A DNA stretch of 22,859 bases from an uncultured Collinsella sp. (GTDB lineage: Bacteria > Actinomycetota > Coriobacteriia > Coriobacteriales > Coriobacteriaceae): assembly GCA_900549085.1 (NCBI GenBank), contig URMO01000029.1, positions 1 through 22,859 of the forward strand, read 5' to 3'. A program made the translations under genes and the position numbers. Positions 1 through 7,697 of the stretch are shown here, piece by piece. Within the stretch, counting starts at the first letter, position 1, and every line of letters starts with the position of its first letter. Under the pieces are notes generated by a model. The model was not told where the DNA came from and made no database searches. It was given only the letters and a program-made list of their open reading frames with translations.

Positions 1-60
1 GGGAAGCGCGATGGAGCGCTTGCGCGGGCGCAAGGCCTACCCCAGTGGTTTCGGCAGCAA

Positions 61-97
61 TAAGCCCGCTAGAACGTTGTCCGTTCTAGCGGGCTTA
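61..97. terminator. Bidirectional hairpin terminator
   Basis: A perfect 16-bp inverted repeat (arms 61-76 and 82-97) with the 5-base loop ttgtc. It lies 40 bases past the stop of the minus-strand gene at 137-1225. There is no long T run on either side, only the TTA at the stem ends, so it may end transcription weakly in either direction. It could also serve a plus-strand gene lying mostly to the left of the window. Confidence 0.7.
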
Positions 98-136
98 ATC
101 AGGTGATCGGTTAACGCGCAGTAGTGCAGGCAAACC

Positions 137-1225
137 TTACGCAAACAGGCCGTAGATGCTGATGTTGGCCTTGGCGTAGAGGCCGTTAGCATACTCGGTC
201 CACTTGGAGCTGGCGCTCGAAGCCTGCGAAGAGTACTGCTGGTAGGCGGTGTAATAGGCGGTCATGGCCTGCTTATAGGTTGCGCTATCGGCCGTAAAGG
301 CATCGTCGGCGAACGCCTTAGCATAGGTGCTGTCGGCATCCTTCCAAGTGCCCTTCTCGCTATCCCACTCGTCGCCGGCAAGGTTGATGATGTAATCGGC
401 GTAATCCTTGCTCGCGGTGTCCTCGTTGCCGTCATCAGGCTCGGTCGGGGCGGTCGGCATGCTTGCGGAGCTGTCTCCGACCTTCTTCTTGTAGAGCTTC
501 TGCAGCGTCGCGGACTGACGGACGATCTGCTTGGCCTGGTCCTTGGACACGCCATACTGCGTGGCCATGGTCTTGTAGTCCGAAGTGCCGATGGAATCCT
601 CGGCGTACTTCTTCATCTCCTTAGAAGAGACGGTGATGCCCTCGTCCTCGGCAGCGTCGAGCAGGATCTTGTTGCGCACGTAGGACAGGATGACATCGGC
701 AGAAGGTGCGGTGTAGTTGCCATCGCTATCCTTGACGGTATCGAGGCTGTACTGGCTCTCGATGGCCTCGCGCGCGGTGATGTCGCTCTTCTTGCCGTTG
801 TAGCTGTAGCTTGCCACGGTCGAATCGAGCTGGTCCTCGGTCAGGGTCGACGAGCCGACACCCTTGCCGCCAAAGCCGCCATTGCCAATAAAGAAGCCGA
901 CCACGGCAGCGATCACGACGGCAACCACAAAGGCGGCAATCATCGTCTTCTTGTGCTTGGATGCATGGTCGTCCGCATCGGCGTCAGCTTCGTCCTCATC
1001 CTGGGCCTCGGGCATCAGATTCTCGTCAGCTGCATCCGCGGCAATCTGAGCCTCCAGACGGGCGTCCTCCTCCTCGGCCGTCGTGCCGGCAGCAATGTGC
1101 TCGGCAGACGTACCGGCGACCAGATCGATCTTCTCGTCCTCGTCACCGTCGGGGCCTTCGCCGCGCTCAATGATCTGGATGCCGTCGATCTCGTCCTTCT
1201 CGTCCTTCTTTTGAATCAGACCCAT
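137..1225 (-). CDS. SurA-N-like membrane-anchored protein with acidic cytoplasmic region
   Basis: A 362-residue protein with three parts. Residues 1-90 are very acidic, with runs of Asp, Glu and Ala. Residues 94-114 form one hydrophobic membrane segment after a KHKK positive patch, which predicts an N-in, C-out orientation. Residues 125-362 are an extracytoplasmic helical region. Residues about 145-250 resemble the SurA/PrsA/trigger-factor-type chaperone N-domain: a short motif with ITAREAIES, then a helix with VRNKILLDAAEDEGI and a KKYAEDS stretch. No parvulin PPIase domain is visible, so a chaperone-like or scaffolding role is more likely than isomerase activity. The ATG has AAGGAG eight bases upstream. 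A hairpin at 1264-1292 separates it from the isocitrate dehydrogenase gene and another at 61-97 follows it, so it may be its own unit. The family call is from pattern only; the exact function is unknown. Confidence 0.7.
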   Translation of the reverse strand: MGLIQKKDEKDEIDGIQIIERGEGPDGDEDEKIDLVAGTSAEHIAAGTTAEEEDARLEAQIAADAADENLMPEAQDEDEADADADDHASKHKKTMIAAFVVAVVIAAVVGFFIGNGGFGGKGVGSSTLTEDQLDSTVASYSYNGKKSDITAREAIESQYSLDTVKDSDGNYTAPSADVILSYVRNKILLDAAEDEGITVSSKEMKKYAEDSIGTSDYKTMATQYGVSKDQAKQIVRQSATLQKLYKKKVGDSSASMPTAPTEPDDGNEDTASKDYADYIINLAGDEWDSEKGTWKDADSTYAKAFADDAFTADSATYKQAMTAYYTAYQQYSSQASSASSKWTEYANGLYAKANISIYGLFA

Positions 1226-1263
1226 ATCGGTTACTCCTTGTTAGGAAACATAGTCCCCAATAG

Positions 1264-1292
1264 AATACGCCCGACAGAGCGCCGGGCGTATT
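1264..1292 (-). terminator. Hairpin downstream of isocitrate dehydrogenase gene
   Basis: A perfect 10-bp inverted repeat (arms 1264-1273 and 1283-1292, loop of 9) between the stop of the gene at 1352 and the start of the gene ending at 1225. The stem is GC-rich inside and AT-rich at its base. No U run follows, so termination may be partial. Confidence 0.55.
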
Positions 1293-1351
1293 GATTCTTA
1301 GGTTATACGCAAACACTTAAGTACTATTTAGGCATTTGCAGCGTGCATTCC

Positions 1352-2437
1352 TTAGGCCAGGTGCGCGATAACGGCATCGGCAAAGGCCTGAGTGCCCACA
1401 GCGCCCTCGACGGAGCCGGTCTGGGCACGACGCACGTCACCGGTAACCTGCTCGCCCTCGTCGAGCGTGGCAGATACCGCAGCGCGGATACGATTGGCCG
1501 CATCGTTCTCGCCCAGGTGATCGAGCATCATCGCAGCAGAGAGGATCTCGGCCGTGGGGTTGGCGATATCCTGGCCAGCGATATCGGGCGCGGAGCCATG
1601 CGTTGCCTCGAAGATGGCGCAGTCGGCACCGATGTTGGAGCCGGGGGCCATACCCAGGCCACCTACCAGGCCGGCGCACAGGTCGCTCACGATGTCGCCG
1701 TACAGGTTGGGCAGCACCAAGACATCGAAGTCGTTGGGGTTTTGGACCAGGCCCATGCAGGTGGCGTCAACGATCTTGTCGTTAAACTCGATATCGGGAT
1801 AGTTGGCAGCCACCTCGCGCGCAACGCGCAGGAACAGGCCGTCGGTCGCCTTCATGATGTTGGCCTTATGCACGGCCGTCACCTTTTTGCGGCCGCAGCG
1901 GCGGGCATACTCAAAGGCATACTCCACAATACGGCGGCTCTTGGCGATGGAGATGGGCTTGATTGAGATGGCGGAATCGGCGGCGAAGGTCTTCTGACCC
2001 GAGCGCTCGACAAGCTGCGAGAGCTCCTCGACCTCGGCTGCACCCTCATCGAACTCGATGCCGGCGTAGAGGTCCTCGGTGTTCTCGCGCACGATGACCA
2101 GGTCGACGTCGCGGAAGCGCGAGCCGTCGCCCGGCTGCGACAGACAGGGGCGCACGCAGGCATACAGGTCGAAGTGCTTGCGCAGGGCGACGTTAACGCT
2201 GCGGAAACCCGTGCCGACCGGCGTGGTGATGGGACCCTTGATGGCAACCTTGGTCTCGGCGACCGCATCGAGCACGTGCTGGGGCAGCGGCGTGCCAAAC
2301 TCGTCCATGACGCCGGCACCGGCCTCCTGGACATTCCAATTGATCTGGACACCGGTGGCCTCGACCACGCGGCGCATGGCCTGCGTAATCTCGGGACCGA
2401 TACCGTCACCGGGAATCAGGACTACATCGTGCGCCAT
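1352..2437 (-). CDS. icd: Isocitrate dehydrogenase, NAD-type (isocitrate/isopropylmalate dehydrogenase family)
   Basis: A 361-residue beta-decarboxylating dehydrogenase that should convert isocitrate to 2-oxoglutarate and CO2, supplying the precursor of glutamate. It opens with the family signature VLIPGDGIGPEI. The substrate region reads GPITTPVGTGFRSVN, followed by LRKHFDLYACVRP, typical of isocitrate rather than isopropylmalate enzymes. RENTEDLYAGIEF, the Lys of VHKANIMK, the metal-binding Asp in LPNLYGDIVSD and the cofactor loop ATHGSAPDIAG are all present. The short length (about 360, not 415-740) and the motif style fit the NAD-dependent class, but homoisocitrate dehydrogenase is a close relative and cannot be excluded. 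GAGGAG precedes the ATG and overlaps the end of the upstream HEAT gene (6-base gap), so the two are probably co-transcribed and translationally coupled. Confidence 0.88.
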   Translation of the reverse strand: MAHDVVLIPGDGIGPEITQAMRRVVEATGVQINWNVQEAGAGVMDEFGTPLPQHVLDAVAETKVAIKGPITTPVGTGFRSVNVALRKHFDLYACVRPCLSQPGDGSRFRDVDLVIVRENTEDLYAGIEFDEGAAEVEELSQLVERSGQKTFAADSAISIKPISIAKSRRIVEYAFEYARRCGRKKVTAVHKANIMKATDGLFLRVAREVAANYPDIEFNDKIVDATCMGLVQNPNDFDVLVLPNLYGDIVSDLCAGLVGGLGMAPGSNIGADCAIFEATHGSAPDIAGQDIANPTAEILSAAMMLDHLGENDAANRIRAAVSATLDEGEQVTGDVRRAQTGSVEGAVGTQAFADAVIAHLA

Positions 2438-2443
2438 AATCTG

Positions 2444-3142
2444 TTACTCCTCGTTTTCGGCGTCGTCAGATTTTTTAACGCTAGCACGCTTCTTCTTTTT
2501 GGAGAGATCAAGGTCAAAGCGTTTAACAAGCATTTCGCAAATCTCGCTCGAACGGGCCTTGAGATAGCTGCCCTTGCCGTTCTCGGCATCGAACTTAAGG
2601 CGCAGTGCAAGCTTCTCGGCGACCTCGGCGTCGATCTCGCCCTGGCCAAACTCGTACAGGCAACCGAGCATGTCGCGATACTCGAGGTCGCCGTGGTAGC
2701 ACTGGATGGCCTCGTCCAGGATGGGCCAAGCCTCGCGCGAACGCTCGACGCTCGTGGCGCCCCACACGCACAGCAGGCGGAAGGCGGCATAGCGCAGTGT
2801 GGAGGAAATCTCGTCGAACAGTGCGGTCTCGGCGCCCTCAAAGGCATCGCCCAGCTGCTCGGGGCAGGTGGTGGCAAGCGCCGTCAGGGCATCGAGGGCC
2901 TCCCAGCGGGTCTGAGCCTCGGGGCGGTCGAGCGCCTCGATCAGCGCGGGCACGCAGGGCACGACGCGTTGCGGATCGCGCTCGGCAAGCAGGTGCAGCA
3001 CGCGGGCGGCAAACTGGCGGATACGGCGCGTGGGGCAGCCGAGCTCCTTGACCAGGCGGTCGACGGCGTTCTCGTTCTCCTCTGCCAGCTGGAGCTGTGC
3101 CAGCTCCTCGTCGGTGAGCTGTTCGTCTTTGTTTTCTGCCAT
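2444..3142 (-). CDS. HEAT-repeat protein
   Basis: A 232-residue soluble protein. After an acidic start (residues 1-25), residues about 28-150 form paired helices with the HEAT pattern: RRIRQFAARVLHLLAERD, then CVPALIEALDRPEAQTRWEALDALTALA, then a further pair around LRYAAFRLLCVWGA. The C-terminus is a Lys-rich segment (KKKKRASVKK) ending in acidic residues. HEAT folds are protein-binding scaffolds; no catalytic motif is visible and the partner is unknown. It sits 15 bases after the small membrane protein gene and 6 bases before the isocitrate dehydrogenase gene, so it is probably part of their transcript. AGAGG lies before the ATG. Confidence 0.75.
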   Translation of the reverse strand: MAENKDEQLTDEELAQLQLAEENENAVDRLVKELGCPTRRIRQFAARVLHLLAERDPQRVVPCVPALIEALDRPEAQTRWEALDALTALATTCPEQLGDAFEGAETALFDEISSTLRYAAFRLLCVWGATSVERSREAWPILDEAIQCYHGDLEYRDMLGCLYEFGQGEIDAEVAEKLALRLKFDAENGKGSYLKARSSEICEMLVKRFDLDLSKKKKRASVKKSDDAENEE

Positions 3143-3157
3143 AGTTACCTCTTTTTA

Positions 3158-3586
3158 CTATTTCTTAGCGTGCTTGCCAGCACCCTTGCTGTCATCGGTG
3201 ACCGAGATGAGCTGTCGGTCGGCAGCACCATTACGACGCGCACGGCGGCGTTCCTCGGCATCGCCCGCGTCGGCGGCGGCGCGGTGAGCCTTGTTGACGT
3301 TAAAGACCTCGTCGTGCTTGCGCCACGGACCGACGGACTCGCCAAAGCTCATCTTAAGGCCGGCGATAAAGCCGCCGAGCCAGCCGATCGGTGCAAACTG
3401 TACCAGCGGGAACAGTGAAAACACCCAGGTCAGTAGGACAACCGCCGCCGCTCCCGCAAAGTTGGCAATCCAGTAGTCGCGCTTGGTGATGACGCGCTTT
3501 TCGCACGCCCACTGGCCGCACAAAAAGCCAATGTAGATCGCAAAGAGAAAGAGCACCAGCGCAAGCACCACGAACGTCCAGCTCAT
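3158..3586 (-). CDS. Small two-helix membrane protein of unknown function
   Basis: A 142-residue protein starting MSWTFVVLALVL. I chose the ATG at 3586 because GGGGAG lies 9 bases ahead of it, overlapping the stop codon of the upstream dehydrogenase gene; the longer reading adds 12 residues that overlap that gene. Residues about 3-23 and 36-58 are hydrophobic membrane helices separated by a loop with CEKRVITKRDYW. A third weaker hydrophobic stretch with many Gly follows (residues 62-75), then a charged tail of about 65 residues with RRRARR and a Lys-rich end. I do not recognise a family. The order suggests co-expression with the dehydrogenase and the HEAT protein. Confidence 0.7.
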   Translation of the reverse strand: MSWTFVVLALVLFLFAIYIGFLCGQWACEKRVITKRDYWIANFAGAAAVVLLTWVFSLFPLVQFAPIGWLGGFIAGLKMSFGESVGPWRKHDEVFNVNKAHRAAADAGDAEERRRARRNGAADRQLISVTDDSKGAGKHAKK

Positions 3587-3591
3587 GGGCG

Positions 3592-4671
3592 CTACTCCCC
3601 GTGATGGTGGCCGCAGCAGCACTCGTGGCCGTCGTCATGGCCGTGGCCGCCGCAGCACTCGTGGTCCTCGCCATGGTGGTGACCGCAACCGCACTCATGG
3701 TCGTCGCCGTGCTCGCCGCAACCGCAGCCGTCCTCGTGAGCACCGTGCTCCTCGGGACGATACTGCGACCAGTCCAGACCGGCGGCGATGGCGTCGGCTT
3801 CCTCCTTATAGAGGACCGTGATGGCCTGGGTACCCAGTTTGGCGCCGCCGATGGCGTCGAGCATGTCATAGAGCGTAAAGGCCACGTCGGCGCCGGGCAG
3901 TGCAAGCTCGCGGTCGTCGGCATAGGCGAGCGCCAAGCGCAGGTCCTTAATAAAGTGCTCGACCATAAAGCCCGGCTTGTAGTCGCCGTCGAGCGCCTTG
4001 GGCGCCAGGCTCTCCATGGCGCCGGACTTGCCGGTACCGCCCAGGATCATCTGACGGGTCTTCTCCAGATCAAGGCCGCTCAACTCGGCAAACGCCAGCG
4101 CATCGGCCATGCCGACCATGCAGGCGCCCAGCGACACCTGGTTGGCAAGCTTGGCAGCCTGGCCCTTGCCGGCGCCATCGAAGCAGCAAATATTTGCCGC
4201 AAAGGCGGAAAGGATATCGCGGACCGGGGCAATGTCGTTCTCGGTGGCGCCCACGATAGCCGTGAGCGTGCCGGCGATAGCACCCGACTCGCCGCCGGTG
4301 ACGGGGCAGTCAAACGCCATGCGGCCGGAAACCTGGGCGGCCTCGGCAATGTCGCGCGCCAGCTCGGGCGAGCTCGTGGTGAGGTCGATCAGGACCGCGC
4401 CGGGCTTAGTGCACGCGAGCAGGCCGTCGCCCGCCAGGTAGAGCTCCTCGACCTCGGAGGGATAGCCCACCATGGTAAAGACAACGTCAGCGTTCGCCGC
4501 GGCATCGGCCGGCGTATCGGCCCAGACGGCACCGCGCTCAACGAGCGCTGCGGCCTTAGACTTGGTGCGGTTGTTGACCGTGACGGGATAGCCAGCGTCC
4601 AGAATGTGGCCGGCAATGGGGGCACCCATAATTCCGGTGCCGATAAATGCGACAGAGAGCTTGTTTGCCAT
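3592..4671 (-). CDS. NAD(P)-dependent beta-hydroxyacid dehydrogenase with His/Cys-rich C-terminal tail
   Basis: A 359-residue enzyme of the 3-hydroxyisobutyrate dehydrogenase / tartronate semialdehyde reductase family. The dinucleotide loop GTGIMG is at residues 11-16 and NNRTKSK at 33-39, a pattern that favours NADP(H). The substrate motif DCPVTGG is at 121-127 and the catalytic Lys in KLANQ is at 174, with Asn at 177. Family members are usually about 290-300 residues. Here the enzyme ends near residue 305 and is followed by residues 309-359, which contain 14 His and 9 Cys with Gly, Asp and Glu (for example HECGCGHHHGEDHECC). Such a tail should bind soft or borderline metals such as Ni, Zn or Cu. 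The true substrate is not shown by the sequence. AGGAAAGG precedes the ATG, and the gene lies 98 bases after degV. Confidence 0.88.
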   Translation of the reverse strand: MANKLSVAFIGTGIMGAPIAGHILDAGYPVTVNNRTKSKAAALVERGAVWADTPADAAANADVVFTMVGYPSEVEELYLAGDGLLACTKPGAVLIDLTTSSPELARDIAEAAQVSGRMAFDCPVTGGESGAIAGTLTAIVGATENDIAPVRDILSAFAANICCFDGAGKGQAAKLANQVSLGACMVGMADALAFAELSGLDLEKTRQMILGGTGKSGAMESLAPKALDGDYKPGFMVEHFIKDLRLALAYADDRELALPGADVAFTLYDMLDAIGGAKLGTQAITVLYKEEADAIAAGLDWSQYRPEEHGAHEDGCGCGEHGDDHECGCGHHHGEDHECCGGHGHDDGHECCCGHHHGE

Positions 4672-4769
4672 GAAACCTTTCCTTTTGGGTTGGGTGTTAT
4701 TACCAGGTTGAATACTCGGTGCCAGCGTTTGGGCTGTGAGTCGAGGGTGATTACGGACGCAGCGCCTGC

Positions 4770-5723
4770 CTACTGGCCGCGCACCCGGCGGGCGATGCGG
4801 TCGGAAAGAGACGCCTTGTCGGCGCGGTTCTTACCCCAAAACGCGCAGGCCACCATGCCGGGACCCACGTGCGAGCCGATGGTGGGGCCCACGGAGCCGC
4901 GAATGATCGTAACGTCGGCGCAGCCCTCCTCCTTGCGGATGGCGGCTTCGAGCCAGTCGCCGTCCTTCTCGGCATCGGCCGTCATGATGGCGATGGGCAT
5001 GGTGCGATCGGGAACGTAGTTCTCGCGGAACGACTTGAGGATGGACTTGAGTGCCTTCTTGCGGCCGCGGTTGACGCCGATCAGCGACAGCGAGCCGGCC
5101 AGGTCGTAGGAGAGCTCGGGCTTGACGTCGAGCTTTGCCGTAAGCTGTGCCGCCGCGGGCGGAATGCGGCCGCCGGCAGCCAGTGCGTCGAAGCTCTCGA
5201 GCGTAAAGTAGCCGTGCACGTAGGTCTTTGCTTCGTTTGCCCAATCGACCAGCTGCTTGGCGGTCAGTCCCGCCGAACGCTGGCGCACGGCCTCGAGCGC
5301 CAAGAGCGCGCCGGCCGCGCAGGGCAGAGCGTTGTCGACCACGTAGAGCTCAAAGTTGGGATACTCGGCACGCACGGCATCTGCCGCCTGGCACGCGGAG
5401 TTATAGCTCGACGACAGTGCCGAGGTAAAGCACAGGTAGACCGTGGGCGTGCCCTCTTTGGCGCACTCGGTAAAGAACTCGATATAGCGACCGAGCGACA
5501 CAGCCGAGGTGGACACGCGGGCGCCGGCGCGCATGCGGTCGTAGAACTCCTTAGGGCTCATGCTCGACCAGATGTCGTCCGTGCGCTCCTCGCCATCGAT
5601 AATGAAGGGGAAACCCAGGATATCGACATCAAGGTTCGCGGCGACCTCGGGACTAAAGTCGCAGCAGGTATCGACGACGATGCGGCAACGGTCCGAATGG
5701 CCGGTAGATGCAGCCTTGTCCAT
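4770..5723 (-). CDS. DegV family fatty-acid-binding protein
   Basis: A 317-residue DegV protein. The family binds a fatty acid between two alpha/beta domains and, in Firmicutes, some members present it to fatty acid kinase FakA; no fakA lies in this window. Seen here: the opening strand IVVDTCCDFSPEVA, the STSAVS ligand-carboxylate motif (residues about 71-76), the LCFTSALSSSYNSA segment, the FTLESFDALAAGGRIP segment, and the closing GPTIGSHVGPGMVACAFWG. The ATG at 5723 has AAGGAG eight bases upstream; a TTG one codon earlier is less likely. The gene begins directly after the terminator of hpf, so any transcript from hpf must read through. Confidence 0.88.
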   Translation of the reverse strand: MDKAASTGHSDRCRIVVDTCCDFSPEVAANLDVDILGFPFIIDGEERTDDIWSSMSPKEFYDRMRAGARVSTSAVSLGRYIEFFTECAKEGTPTVYLCFTSALSSSYNSACQAADAVRAEYPNFELYVVDNALPCAAGALLALEAVRQRSAGLTAKQLVDWANEAKTYVHGYFTLESFDALAAGGRIPPAAAQLTAKLDVKPELSYDLAGSLSLIGVNRGRKKALKSILKSFRENYVPDRTMPIAIMTADAEKDGDWLEAAIRKEEGCADVTIIRGSVGPTIGSHVGPGMVACAFWGKNRADKASLSDRIARRVRGQ

Positions 5724-5746
5724 CAAAGCGACTCCTTACGTAAAAA

Positions 5747-5773
5747 GGCGGCCACCCGCATGGGATGGCCGCC
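5747..5773 (-). terminator. Intrinsic terminator of hpf
   Basis: On the minus strand an 11-bp stem beginning GGCGGCC (one G-T wobble) closes a short loop and is followed by TTTTTA. It stands 30 bases past the hpf stop and just before the degV ribosome binding site. A second small hairpin (8-bp arms 5777-5784 and 5791-5798) lies between it and hpf. Confidence 0.85.
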
Positions 5774-5802
5774 AACCGTTAACTCATGCAAGTTAACGTA
5801 TT

Positions 5803-6387
5803 TTACTCGTCAAGTGTTTCGATGCGGGGCTTGATGATGCCATATCCACCATTCTTACGGTGATACACCACATTGATGAGGCCAGTCGTCGCGTTCTCGA
5901 ACACGTAGAAGTCGTGACCGAGCAGATCGGTCTGCACCAGCGCCTGCTCCTCGGTCATCGGGGCGACATCGATGACCTTCTCGTGGACGAGCAGGTCGTC
6001 CTCCTCCTCGGGCAGCAGCAGGTCGGCCAGATCCTCGACGCGCTCGACCGGCGCGACATCCGCGGCGCTGGCACCGCCCTGGCGGTTGTCCACGACCTTG
6101 GTCTTGAACTTGCGCAGCTGACGAGTGACCTTATCGGCGGAAAGATCGATGGCGGCATACATATCTGCGCCGTGCTCGGCAACGCGAATCACAGATCCGC
6201 GGGCACGAACCGTGACCTCGACGATTGCCGGGTTGGGGTTCGAGGGGTTCTTCTCATAACGAAGCACGACGTCGACTGTCATAGGCTCGATGTCGAAAAC
6301 CTTGAGCGCCTCGCCGATCTTCTCATCCACATGCGCACGCAGAGCATCGGTTACCGTCGTCTTGCGTCCAGAAACCTTGATATCCAT
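5803..6387 (-). CDS. hpf: Ribosome hibernation promoting factor, long form
   Basis: A 194-residue protein. The ATG at 6387 begins MDIKVSGRKTTVTDALRAHV and has TTGGAG about 6 bases upstream; in-frame codons further upstream lack a binding site. Residues 1-100 are the S30AE/YfiA domain that sits in the decoding centre of the 30S subunit, with the conserved DIEPMTVDVVLRYEKN and MYAAIDLSADKVTRQLRK segments. Residues about 135-190 are the C-terminal dimerisation domain (VIDVAPMTEEQALVQTDLLGHDFYVF, then GYGIIKPRIE). The two domains together define the long form, which alone can pair ribosomes into 100S dimers in stationary phase. The gene is followed by its own terminator and preceded by a leader with a hairpin at 6509-6532. 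Confidence 0.93.
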   Translation of the reverse strand: MDIKVSGRKTTVTDALRAHVDEKIGEALKVFDIEPMTVDVVLRYEKNPSNPNPAIVEVTVRARGSVIRVAEHGADMYAAIDLSADKVTRQLRKFKTKVVDNRQGGASAADVAPVERVEDLADLLLPEEEDDLLVHEKVIDVAPMTEEQALVQTDLLGHDFYVFENATTGLINVVYHRKNGGYGIIKPRIETLDE

Positions 6388-6609
6388 ACGTGGCTCCAAT
6401 CTGCCTCGGGGACTTACTGTACTGGCTATGTACCCATTGCCGTGCATTTAATCACGCGAATTCCCAAAGACCCGAATAACGACTGCTTGATACCGCATAC
6501 CGAAGTCTCGCACTTTTCCGTGGCAAAGTGCGCTATAGGAAGGCGTCGACGGAGTTAATTTTTCTCCTGGAAATTAGCTTTGACCTGCTAGTTTTACCAA
6601 AATAGAAAA
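6388..6609 (-). promoter_or_regulatory. hpf upstream region with hairpin
   Basis: The gap between hpf and the lipoprotein gene is 317 bases including the terminator at 6610-6638. Within it an 8-bp perfect inverted repeat (arms 6509-6516 cgcacttt and 6525-6532 aaagtgcg, loop of 8) lies about 120 bases before the hpf start. It has no T run and could be an operator or a leader hairpin. I found no convincing pair of -35 and -10 boxes. Confidence 0.35.
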
Positions 6610-6638
6610 GCCGGGCTCCCCTATTTGGGAGACCCGGC
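6610..6638 (-). terminator. Intrinsic terminator of the solute-binding lipoprotein gene
   Basis: An 11-bp GC-rich stem (arms 6610-6620 and 6627-6638, one bulged base, loop ctattt). On the minus strand it is followed by TTTTCTATTTT, a classic intrinsic terminator, 66 bases past the stop of the gene at 6705. Confidence 0.88.
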
Positions 6639-6704
6639 CATGCGTGTTGAAACCGTGAAGAAGCACCTTGTTCGGTGTATGGCAGACGCCACCCCTACCA
6701 ATAA

Positions 6705-7697
6705 CTAGCTATTGAGCTTGTTGATGTCATCGTCGGTGATGGCGCCCTCCTGGCTAGACGACGGACTGTCGCCGTTGTTATCAGAGGCGTCGCCATCGGA
6801 GGACTCGGTCTCGTTGGACGTGGAGTCGGATGCCTGCACATTGGCCCCCGAAACAGTCTTGGCGGTAAGGTCATAGGGCATTTGGCCATACCAGACGCAG
6901 TGGACCGCCTCGAGCGTGCCGTCGACCGTGATACCGTCGAGGGCATCACTCACGGCACGGCACAGTTCATCGTTAGAGCTAAGGCCTGCGACGCCAAGCG
7001 TGGAGGGCGCCTCGAGCGTGCCGACATAGGAGATCTGGCTCATCAGGCGCGCGAGGTAACCACCGGCCGTGGAATCACAGATCACGTAATCGACCTCGCC
7101 CGACTCGAGCGCCTCGAAGCACTCGTTGATGTTGGAGAAGGTCTTTTGGTTGGCCGTGATGCTCTGCTTGGCAAGCGCTTCCTGCGAGGCCGAGGAAGTC
7201 TGAACGCCCAAGGTAGCAGTGTTGAGTGCGTCGGTTGAGACACTCGGGGACTCTCCGTCGCTGGTCTTGCCGAACACGGCGGCAGCATCGTACAGACAGG
7301 TGCCAAGCGAGCTGATGTCGCCGCCCGCAGACTTGATGTCGCCAATAAAGATGTCGGCCTTTTTATCGCTGAGCGCGGAATCGGCCGAGGACGCATCGAC
7401 AAAGGCGACCTTGAGACCCATGCGGCATGCGAGGGCACGAGCGGCATCGACCGCATAGCCCGTGAGGTTTCCGTCGGCATCCTGCATGGCTTGCGGGGCA
7501 TCGGACGTATCGAGGGCGACCGTCAGGGTTCCCGGCGTGACCAGGGCATCGTCCGATACCGTGGGGGTAACGGTCTCGCGCTCGATCTGGTCGATCGTGG
7601 GCGTCGTGAACGTGGACAGTGGATTGAACGCGCATCCACTCAGGCCCAAAACGGCAATGACCGCCGCGGTCCCAGCACCCAACCGAGCCGCATGCAT
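6705..7697 (-). CDS. Solute-binding lipoprotein, amino-acid type (family 3)
   Basis: A 330-residue lipoprotein. I place the start at ATG 7697 because GAGGGG lies seven bases before it and because it gives a normal signal peptide: MHAAR, a hydrophobic stretch, and the lipobox LSGC with Cys22. ATG at 7715 is an alternative. Residues about 55-275 match the periplasmic type-3 substrate-binding fold: GTLTVALDTSDAPQAM, DGNLTGYAVDAARALACRMG, DIFIGDIKSAG, and a second lobe with VDYVICDSTAGGYLARL. The last 50 residues are Ser, Asp, Asn and Glu rich and probably disordered. Family members normally work with an ABC permease and ATPase, but none is nearby, so this is an orphan receptor and its ligand is unknown. 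It has a long leader and its own terminator. Confidence 0.82.
   Translation of the reverse strand: MHAARLGAGTAAVIAVLGLSGCAFNPLSTFTTPTIDQIERETVTPTVSDDALVTPGTLTVALDTSDAPQAMQDADGNLTGYAVDAARALACRMGLKVAFVDASSADSALSDKKADIFIGDIKSAGGDISSLGTCLYDAAAVFGKTSDGESPSVSTDALNTATLGVQTSSASQEALAKQSITANQKTFSNINECFEALESGEVDYVICDSTAGGYLARLMSQISYVGTLEAPSTLGVAGLSSNDELCRAVSDALDGITVDGTLEAVHCVWYGQMPYDLTAKTVSGANVQASDSTSNETESSDGDASDNNGDSPSSSQEGAITDDDINKLNS

Noticed and set aside
1..63. Possible 3' end of a plus-strand gene stopping at 61-63
   Set aside because: Two frames are open at the edge and neither encodes a recognisable peptide; too little sequence to call.
3601..5019. 472-codon plus-strand open frame
   Set aside because: It is antisense to the hydroxyacid dehydrogenase and degV; the early low-complexity Ala/Val part is just the His/Cys tail read backwards.
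5777..5798. Small 8-bp hairpin (cgttaact/agttaacg) right after hpf
   Set aside because: Too short and AT-rich to interpret separately from the clear terminator beside it.
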